Source: Phaseolus vulgaris
Lineage: Eukaryota; Streptophyta; Magnoliopsida; Fabales; Fabaceae
Assembly: GCF_000499845.2 (NCBI RefSeq)
Contig: NC_023756.2
Span: forward strand, 31,637,660-31,701,659
Reading direction: 5' to 3'
DNA length: 64,000 nucleotides
In this document: one piece after another, positions 56,277 to 64,000 of the stretch
How positions within the stretch are numbered: the first letter of the stretch is position 1
Layout of the letters: each line of letters starts with the position of its first letter
The notes under the pieces: model-generated
The model's input: only the letters and a program-made list of their open reading frames with translations
The model's database searches: none
Told to the model about the DNA's origin: nothing
Made by a program: the position numbers and the translations under genes

Positions 56277-58349
56277 TGATGTGAGTTGATTTTAGGTTTA
56301 TCCATTTTAGAGGTGACACTTTTCTTATGTTTTGGGTTTTAGCAATTATATGGTGAGACCTAGGGAAGATTCCCACTGGACACAAACTTAACCAAGTGAT
56401 TAAGTAAGTGTGAAGGTTCACTTCCAAAGGCAAAGAGAAAAATCACAAGATAGGGTGATTATGATGTGGTTTGCGGAAATGGAAGAACATGAAATGTAAC
56501 ACATTAAGATGATAATGACCGAATAGAAAAATGGAGGAAAAACAAGGACATAAAAACAAAGGCAAATGGAGTAATAGAAAATGGAAGAAAAGATGAAGGA
56601 AAGAAAGCTTCTGGTGATGAAAGAGATTGAACACGTCACTTGGAGTGTGATTTCTCCAAGATAAGTGTGGAGGGCTGCCACTTGAAGAACTCTAAACTCT
56701 CACAAGATAAGACCGAATTCTAAGAGGACACAAGCCTCACACAATTTGTGCAGAGTTTCTTTTCTATTCAAATTCAACATGAAAATACTTGGAGCAAGGC
56801 CCCCTATTTATAGGAATGAGTGCCTTGGAAAACAAGAAGAGCAAAAGCATGATTGTAAAAGTGTGAGGGGTGGCCTTTAGGGTTTGACTAAGTCAAAACT
56901 GCACACAGGCTTGTTCTTCTAGAAACTAGGTCAAATTTCCTTCCTAAAGAGCTAGGCACAAGCTAAAATGATAACTACAACCCTTATTATGCTAAAGGCA
57001 CCTATTCTAGCCTATTCTAGCCTATCTTGCTATTTGGACCCCTAAAGTGAGCCCAAATTATTTACAACATTTTTTATTTTTAAGAAGACCAGAAGAAAGA
57101 ACATTTGGTGTTCTGGTCTATGCCCACTTCTTCTTTTGGTGAGGTCTACTAGATCTTTGGTGGGGACTTGACTTGATTGTTGAGATGACTGCTCAAAGTG
57201 TGAATGGTCTCTTAAGACCTTGGTCATCTCCTTGTTTACTTGGATTGTATAATGCCCCCCAAGTTTGATAGAATTCGACCTCAAATTTAGAACTCCTGTA
57301 GATAACATAGTTAGTTTGTTAACATATAAGATATTGCAAGGAGTGGTATGTGAAGTAAACTTATGTTCCTTAAGTTTGGGGAGTTCAAAAGAAAAAGCTC
57401 TCGATACAAGCCATGTTGGGAAAGAATATTTAGGGATGAAAGGACTTTTTGATGAAAATTCTCTTAGAAGGTGATAACCTTTAGGAGGTGTTTGAATTTC
57501 ATCCCAAAACGTTTTTGTCCAAGATGTTAAGTATTTAGATTTATTAGGTAATGAAAAAAGAGAAGGAGAAAGTATACCTAGGAGGCGCAATTAGTTTTGT
57601 ATGGGCCAACATTATTGTTTTGATTGCTTGAGAAGAGGTGTTGAAACCCATTTTACTTTCCTTTCCTTTTTCATTTTCTCTTTTGGTTTTCATTTTTATT
57701 TGGTCCTCATGAACTTCTTTGGGAGAGAGGTTTTAAGATAACATTGTGCCCTTGAAAGTTAAAAGACATTTTGTCTGTTAGTCCATCATGTAGAATTTGT
57801 CTATCATATTGCCAAAGTCTTCCCAAAAGAATATGTGTTACTTCCATTCAAACAACATCACATAAAACCTCATCTTGATACTTTCCAATAACAAAAGTTA
57901 TGAGGACTTATTTATTAACCATGATTTCACCCTCTTTACTAAGCCATTGGAGCTTATAGGGCTTTGTATGAGAGATGGTGGGTAATTCAAGCTTTTCCAC
58001 CATTCTTGTACTTACCACATTAGCATAAATACCGCATCTATTATCATGGAACATAACTTGTTATTGATAAGGCAGTGAGTGTGGAAAATATTTTCACTTT
58101 GGGTGTCATCCAAAGGTTTTGGAATTGTTCCCAACATTCGCCTTATCACCAATAAGTCACCTTCACAAGGTATGTCACATTTATTTTCACTAGGGGTATT
58201 TGAAGGGGAAGGGGAGTTAGACCTAGAAGATTGATCACTATGTTCACTTACCCCCCCCCCCCCTTAACCATCATGGTTCTTTTGCTTGTACAATTGGCAA
58301 CTATGTGTCCAAAACCTAAGCATTTAAAACATTTGGATTTAAAGGTTTT
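56277..58349 (-). mobile_element. Second Ty3 relative, RT-integrase deleted
   Basis: LTR starting TGATGTGAGTT at 56277 and reaching about 57069, minus-strand TATA box at 56805-56812. Then a pol tail (57590-57042) is joined at about 57600 directly to the protease/gag region (57650-58345). The latter matches 49540-50230, including the protease segment and a 13-C run at 58251-58263 next to the zinc-knuckle stretch. Reverse transcriptase, RNase H and most of integrase are absent. It is cut on the right by the GC-rich LTR at 58350. Confidence 0.75.
57042..57590 (-). pseudogene. Ty3 pol C-terminal tail
   Basis: 182 codons without a stop. Ends with a Gln/Ser-rich stretch and F-F-L-L-V-F-L, as in the plus-strand copy at 4980-5200. 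The upstream part (SFSLPNKSKYLTSW, FWDEIQTPPKGYHLL) resembles the linker between integrase domains. No catalytic motif is retained. Confidence 0.55.
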
Positions 58350-59538
58350 TGTTCCGTCCGGTTGACCTAGAACGTCTTTGTGCGCGACCTCAACCGTCAG
58401 CTAGGGACTCCTTCCCACTGGTTACCTGGGGATTCCTGCAAAAGAGGACAAAGGGGCGCCCTAGCGGCCGTTTGCACTCCGACGCTCAAGTCAGCCAGCA
58501 AGAAACACCAAAACTGTGCACCTCCGTATCTGAGCACCGCGTATGGCACTCTGAAGGTGGTAAAAAGAACTGTGTATTGTGTGTATATTCTCGCACTGGC
58601 AAACAACCTCTTTTCCAGTCCCTTGTGTGTAGCCCTACGACTTCGAGCAAGCAACTGGAGTGTATTATGGGAAAATTTGCCAAAACCTCGAACCCCGTTC
58701 CCAACATTCTCAGCGCTATTTAAACTACCCAAGCATTTAAAGCGCCTTAAAGCGCTTTTAATCACAAACGTAACGCGCTCAATTAAGGCGTCTAATTAGA
58801 AAACGTAGCGCATTTAAGACGTTGAAATGCTTGGGAGCCATTATAGTACCTAAACGCTAGAAACGGAAACTGTATTGAATGACTTTAATTACCTGGCACC
58901 TGACTAAAGGGTGTTTCTATTCTGACCTGGCTGTCGTACACGTGGAGGGCCTCACGACGCCATGACCCCATTTGGGGGCGTTTCTGCCCATCTGGGGACG
59001 TTTCTACGTGTGAGTCCTCCTGCCTGGGAGTGCTACTGTGCAAGGGGTAAATTTTTGGGTGCCAACTCATGCCCCCAATCATCTAGTCACTCACTTTGAG
59101 AGCGTATCTGCCTTCCTCTCGTACCTTGCACCCGGCTACCCTGGGCGTGACCTTCCTCTTGAGTCGTATCTGTCCCAAAGGCGTCTCTGGGGCGGCAGGG
59201 GTACTTCACGAGTCACGCTGCCCTACACTGGTGTTGTTACTATGGCCTTGAAGCCACCTTTCTCTTCTCTTTATCACTCTCCCGGATCATCGGGACCTGA
59301 GGCCTTTCCACGGCGTCGCTCCCTCCTGATCTTTCCTACCCATGGGTATCAGGGAACCACACTGTGATTGCCTTGCTTTAGTAATGTTTGATCTGGCGAC
59401 GCCTTGGTTGGGCGACGCTTCCTCTTGACGACGCTGGCACTTGGCGTCTCTTCATCTAGGCAACGCCTTGTGTTGACTTTGACTCCTGGTGTTGACTTTG
59501 ACCTTGACTTAGTCAACGCCCGGATACGGGACGGTACA
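58350..59538 (+). repeat. GC-rich LTR, 5' end of a gag-bearing element
   Basis: Starts TGTTCCGTCCGG and ends ACGGGACGGTACA. It aligns throughout with the solo LTR at 51649-52861 (start, the TTTAAAGCGC cluster at 58735-58760, the CCTTGAAGCCACCTTTCTCT block, and the end). Sequence to the right is internal to a different element with a gag-like gene, so this is read as the 5' LTR. Four overlapping frames (58349-58799) in it are not genes. Confidence 0.7.
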
Positions 59539-60280
59539 CAAGCCCCCCAGTCTTAAGCCGAAGACTTGTCTTCAGCGCAAAGACTAAGGCCTCGCCCACG
59601 CCGTCCACGTGCCACCCTGATGACGTGTTACTCCCTGCTGACTCAACAATTCTGGAATTATTGACGGGACACCCTCTGAACCATGGGAGCGCTCTTAATG
59701 ACTGATTGGACATCCTCTGAAACGGGGAAAATAACACCTTTTGGGGCTACCCTTGATCGCGCGCCACGTGACCCATCGTACGGCCAGCTTCTAGAGACCC
59801 TTGCGTTACCCCTGGGCGATTGATCCTTTGACACGTGGCACGATCTCACGGCTCCTAGTTAGCGCCTCTTGGGTTGCAAATGTAACGTTCAAGTTACCCC
59901 AAACCCCGCGCTCACCCCACTGTTACATTCATTCCCTCTGCGTCTCTGCACTGTTCATCGCCTTCAACCCCCTTTCTCTGCAATTTCTGCTCTCTCCCTC
60001 CCGTGCTCTCCTTCCTCCTTCACTTTGACAGCAAAGGTATGATTTTCGCATATCCACGACTCTTCCCTTTCGTCGCATTGCATGATTTATTGAACTGCCT
60101 GGGACTGTTAATCATTTATGCATTACTACGTTCTTCCGCTTCTCCTTCCTTCTCTGTTCCCTTCTCCTTCTTTCTGGGTTTTCTCGCGTGGGTGGTGTTT
60201 CCTGGGGTTCACTCCCCTTCCATGGCTACGCTTGTTAAAACCTTTTTCCTCTCTTCTGTCTCCAGCTATTTATTCACACC
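59539..60280 (+). other. Leader of the gag-like gene
   Basis: Begins CACAAGCCCCCCAGTCTTAA, a GC-rich leader with CACGTGGCAC/CCACGTGACC words and no coding region of its own. A possible intron (GTATGATTTT at 60036 to TCTCCAG near 60264) would place the ATG at 60281 near the start of an exon. Confidence 0.5.
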
Positions 60281-62545
60281 ATGACGCACACGAACGCGGA
60301 GTCTGATTCCTCCCCCAAGACCCCCAAGTCCAACTACAAAGCCTACTACCCATGGGCCCTCGACGAGCTCTTGAACGAGTGTACCAGCCTGACTACCTTC
60401 CAGGACCTGGAAGCTCATCGTGGGGATCCCCACTTGTATAACTTTAACGCTTTCTGCCGCACTCACGACGCTCACATATCCGTCCGTCCCGGCAGGCCTG
60501 GGGAACCTGTCTGCGTGGACGACAGACCTAGAAAGGGGAACCCTTTCTTCCGTATGTATCAGACGGTGTTTAAACGCGTAGGGGTGCGTCTCCCATTCAC
60601 CCCCTTTGAAAGGGAACTCCTCACCGAAATCAATACCGCCCCCGCCCAGCTCCACCCCAACAGCTGGGCATTTGTAAGGGGTTTTCAAATTCTCTGCGGG
60701 CACCTGGGCATCCTTCCCTCCGTAGACGTTTTCCTGCATTTCTTCGAAGTGAAGAAGCAGGGGAAAAGCTTCTGGGTAAGCTTTTCCGGGATCGCGGGTA
60801 GGATCCTCCTCTCCCTCTTCCAAAACTCTTACAAAAACTGGAAAGGGAAATTCTTTAGAGTGTGCAGCGCCAAGCATGACCCCACAGCCCTAAGCTGCTT
60901 TGGACGGAGCGCCCTAAGCTGCTTAGGGCCAAAGCCCTGGAAGAGCTATCTCCTGCTGACAGGGAGGTAAGCAAGGCCTTGGCTGGGCTGGGGATCATTT
61001 TGATACATTGAAGCTTGTTGCTAGCGAATACATGCTCACGCCCTGACAACATACTTTGGTAAGGAGACTCTCCCTTCATCCCTTTTGCTGTGAACACCTT
61101 GCTACCGGATGTTTGTTCCCACAGCCTCTTCCCCCTGTTTTCCATGGTGCCATGTTACTTGCATCTCACGCATCTATGCGCTTTGTAATTTGTATAGTTG
61201 CTTTGCCCTTGATTTCTGCTGCTTGGTCTATTTTGATGTAGGATCGGTGATGGACGCCTTCAAAAGGATGATGCTGGCGAAAGCGATGAAGGAGGCTCGT
61301 GCTGCCAAGGCGAGCGCCTCCTCTGCCCCTGCTACTGATCCGATCCCCCACCAACTCTGCCACCGCCACCACCGATAACCACCGAAGCCCCCCTTGCCTC
61401 ATCTCCGTCATCTCCACATAGCCCCGAGGCGCTTCAGACTCCCGGCTCTCCTCTGCCCATCGCCGCTGTTCCTCTAGCCGTGGCCTCGTCGCCGGCTCCA
61501 ACCCCCCTTGACAAAGGGAAACGGGTCTTGGAGATTTTATCGGATGATGAGGACTCGGAAGGTGTGGCACCCTTCAAGAGGAGGAAATCTGCGCGGGTTC
61601 CTCTTCTGCCAGAGGCGTCGCCCCATGGAGGGAATTCCTTCATGGACGACCTCCAAGTGCGACTTCACTTCCCCCACAACAGTCCAAGAGGAAGGGGGCG
61701 AAGGCGTCGAATCTGCCCCGCCCCCGCCAAGGCCTCTGCTTCCCCTGCTCCCGTCGCTGCCGCCCCCCGATCTCATCGCCATCCCTCCTCCAATCATGCA
61801 TCTGATGAGGGGCTTCAGTGGCGAAACTATGCCAGAGGGCACCGACAGGAAGGAGGGCATGCCTTTCTACTTGGGGGCCTTCTTAGCGGTGGCCCTTGAA
61901 TGGCGCGCCCAGGCCAGAAATGCTGTCCTGCAAGCTCAAACCCTCCAGGCCTTGGAAACAAGGGTAACTGCCCTGGAGGAGGAAAAGAAAACTCTGGGAC
62001 GCCAGAATGAAGCTTACCAAACCTCCCTGAAGCAGGCGCAAGAGTCCAAAGCAGAGGCTGAGGGACAACTGGCAGAGGCGTTGGAGCTCCAGATCGACTT
62101 CTACGCTCGGGAAGTCGCCCTCAAAGTTCAGGTGACGAGCCTTCAAGACATAGTCGAAGCTTACGAAAAAGTTCAAAAGGACTTGAAGGCCCGCTGCTGT
62201 GAGCAAACTGGCGCAATGGAGCCGATGGAAGGGGAAATGGCGTCCCAGACCTAAGCTATGGGCCTTCTCCGGGCGGACTACGACAAACTGCAAGTCGAGG
62301 TCAACCAACTCCGCGTGGAGAAGGAGGCTTTGGAGAAGCAGGTGGCTTCCGGGGACGCCGTCATTGGAGAACTAGAGAAGGACAAAAAGACCCTCATCCA
62401 GGAGATGGCGGGCACTTTCGAGGAGGGATTCCAGGAAGCTCTGGCCCAAGCAGTCTGCATGAACCCGGGGATCGACATTTCCAGCTGCGATTCCACTCAC
62501 CACATTGTTGATGGAATGGTCGTGCCTCTGGAGATAGACGATTGA
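60281..62545 (+). pseudogene. Gag-like protein of a Ty3-type element (Transposase_28-like)
   Basis: Exon 1 starts with ATG at 60281; residues about 20-195 carry the plant 'putative gypsy-type transposon' domain (YYPWALDELLNECTSL, VRLPFTPFERELLTEIN, LHPNSWAFVRGFQILC, PSVDVFLHFFEVKK). Near 60885-60925 the word GCCCTAAGCTGCTT is repeated and the frame changes, after which LEELSPADREVSKALAGLG is read before a stop. Exon 2 (about 61243 onwards) has MDAFKRMMLAKAMKEAR, a Pro/Ser-rich stretch with one frame change near 61345, DKGKRVLEILSDDEDSEG with a basic RRKS patch, another frame change near 61665, then a long coiled coil (about 61940-62440). That coil is interrupted by TAA at 62252-62254. It is probably a structural protein; the exact role is unknown. 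At least four lesions. Confidence 0.75.
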
Positions 62546-63360
62546 GCCGCCACCTCGATCATCAGCCCATTCCTTTATACTTGTTTTAACCTTCTTTGAT
62601 AAACTTGTAATTCTTTGAATCGTCTGCACTCTTGCTACAACTCTGGGATTTTGTATGATTACTTTCGTGTCCTCGCGACATAGAATTCTGCCTGTGTGAT
62701 CTTATTCTCATTCTTTGCCTTCGCGTGCTTCGGTTGTTTTGCTTGTATTATACCCATTTCTTTCACTTCGTTGGGCGGCCTTGTATGCCCGGGAAAGGTC
62801 ACGCGCCAATGCCCACGCCCATGGAGAGGCTCACCTAGTGGAGCCGTATCGTCTACGGGGTGTCTCTAACACCCAAACGGTCATTTCCTTGATCCTTAAC
62901 GCCCGACGCCCACGCCTAAGGAGAGGCCTGCTACAGCAGCGCCGTATCGTCCCCGGGTGTCTAAAACGCCGAGTGCTCTGGGGGGGGGGGTCGTTCCCTC
63001 CATGGTCTTTCCTTCCCATAGGAATCGGGGAACACCCTGCCAGTGATTCGCTGGCGTTTTGGCGGTCTCGTCTCCCTCCACAGTCTTTCCTACCTGTGGG
63101 TATCGGGGAGGCGACGCCAGTAACTAACTTTGCCCTCTTCGATTTCGTCTCCCTCCATAGTCTTTCCTACCTGTGGGTATCGGGGAGGCGACCCTGCTGA
63201 TATTTTGGTTGGCGACGCCCGCAACGTCTTACGCTGGCATCGCCCTTTGCGTCCTTCCAGGCGACGCCTAGGGCGTCTCATGCTGGCGTCGCCTTGGGCG
63301 TCATCTTTACCTTGACATTGACTTTGACCTTGGCCTTGGTCGACGCCTGAGGACAACGAA
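62546..63360 (+). repeat. LTR-like GC-rich region with 75-bp repeats
   Basis: Non-coding. A block of the form TCCCTCCATAGTCTTTCCTA plus GGGTATCGGGGAGGCGAC is repeated at about 62993, 63075 and 63146. Related single copies are in the LTRs at 52562 and 59324. A run of 11 G at 62981-62991. The end (GTCGACGCCTGAGGACAACG) resembles the ends of the GC-rich LTRs (GTCAACGCCCGG), so this is probably a related LTR or its 3' portion. Confidence 0.55.
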
Positions 63361-63885
63361 GAGCTCAAGGTTTTGCCCGTGCCATCCACGTGGCGCTTCT
63401 TGTATGGCTAATGGGACGTTCAGTCATTCGACTTGATCCATGTGGCGCTTCTTGTATGGCTGATGGGACGTTCAATCATTTGACTTGATCCTGACTCCTA
63501 CTGTGCCCTTGACCCACTTTCGACGGCGCATCGTACCACTGGGCATTCTGTCGATACGACGTGTTCTGAGTTTAACCAGGGATGCCAGGGCCATCCTTCC
63601 ATCTTCTGCCACGTGGCTCGATCGTGCGGTGCATCCATTTGTGTCGTTTAACGCTCTAACCGCAACACTTCTCTTTGCGTCGTTTGGCGCTCTAACCGTA
63701 TATTTAATTCTTCGAAACTTCGAAACTGTTCTCATCACTTCCACACCTTTCGTGACCTACTTGCACCCTTTCTCTTGCGCCCTCTCTTCTTGCACCTTTC
63801 TTCTCTCGCGAAGGGCTCTTCAGTGTCTGTTCTCACCGGCGTTTTACCTTTGCCAAAACTCAAACCTCCCTGAGTCTGTTCAAGA
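63361..63885 (+). other. Leader of a second gag-like gene, with a 52-bp duplication
   Basis: TGGCGCTTCTTGTATGGCTA is present at 63391 and 63443, a 52-bp tandem duplication ending GACTTGATCC. The region resembles the leader at 59560-59880 (CCACGTGGC words) and lacks a coding region. Confidence 0.5.
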
Positions 63886-64000
63886 ATGTCGTCTGTGCTA
63901 CTCCCCCCAGGGTCGACCCCAAGAACCTGTACTGTGGGCTTCGAGGAGCTCCTTGACGAATGCTCCTGCTTACTCTCCACCAGGGCCATAAGGGAACACA
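63886..64000 (+). CDS. Start of a second gag-like gene (truncated by window end)
   Basis: ATG at 63886-63888. The first 38 codons include GFEELLDECSCLLSTR, which lines up with ALDELLNECTSLTTF at the start of the gene at 60281. The rest is outside the window. The two copies are diverged paralogues rather than a recent duplication. Confidence 0.55.
   Translation, partial: MSSVLLPPGSTPRTCTVGFEELLDECSCLLSTRAIREH

Noticed and set aside
58349..58799. Four overlapping frames of 70-140 codons
   Set aside because: They sit inside the GC-rich LTR; the solo LTR at 51649 has the same sequence without preserving the frames.
60266..60877. 203-codon minus-strand frame
   Set aside because: It is antisense to the gag-like exon, whose plus-strand domain motifs are clear.
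61166..61860. Several minus-strand frames of 100-140 codons
   Set aside because: GC-rich antisense shadows of the Pro/Ser-rich gag-like exon 2.

Overview
The window reads as intergenic, repeat-dense plant chromosomal DNA, most likely from a phaseoloid legume (bean or cowpea relatives). That assignment is an inference from spliceosomal introns, AT-rich spacers, a plant receptor-like protein gene and the families of LTR retrotransposons, CACTA, MULE and LINE elements. No organelle, bacterial, rRNA, tRNA or CRISPR sequence was recognised. All calls were made by eye from the sequence; no search was run.

Left part (1-7.2 kb). A broken Ty3 integrase tail and its repeat-rich 3' region come first. 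A decayed CACTA (En/Spm) TNP2 transposase on the minus strand follows. TNP2 is split by a solo LTR (2536-4844, TSD TTAAG), which itself holds a second solo LTR (3296-4365, TSD AGTAC), and by a truncated Ty3 element (4976-5895) plus tRNA-like repeats. From 8.4 to 12.0 kb there are two adjacent multi-exon gene relics on the minus strand: a BUB1/BUBR1/MAD3-like checkpoint gene and an EB1-type microtubule plus-end gene. A LINE 3' end sits in an intron of the first. A 380-bp near-perfect palindrome with CACTA ends lies at 12714-13093. From 13.1 to 17.2 kb I see no gene.

Centre. A receptor-like protein gene with leucine-rich repeats (17181-20818, minus) is broken by one base. Next is the main find, a Mutator-like element of about 17.45 kb (21073-38522). 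It has about 65% similar terminal inverted repeats and a 9-bp T-rich target duplication. It carries an apparently intact FAR1-like transposase, a Ulp1-type protease gene with a single stop codon, a shorter DUF1985 paralogue lacking the protease, and an intact six-exon 225-residue HROB-like OB-fold gene. Three separate tandem arrays, all with a period of exactly 192 bp, lie between or beside these genes. The genes suggest a package of transposition (MURA-like), SUMO-pathway protease and recombination-repair factor; the cooperation is inference.

Right part. A complete but internally deleted Ty1/copia element (39642-43096, TSD GGTAG, initiator-Met PBS) comes first. A 3' LTR of the same family as the 2.5-4.8 kb solo LTR follows. 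Then comes a CRM-like Ty3 element (45842 to about 53.8 kb) inserted in a CACTA ORF2/TNP2 relic and itself carrying a solo LTR (51649-52861, TSD GAAAA). A second, internally deleted relative (56277-58349) runs into a GC-rich LTR. Beyond it lie two gag-like (Transposase_28-type) genes, the second cut off by the window end.
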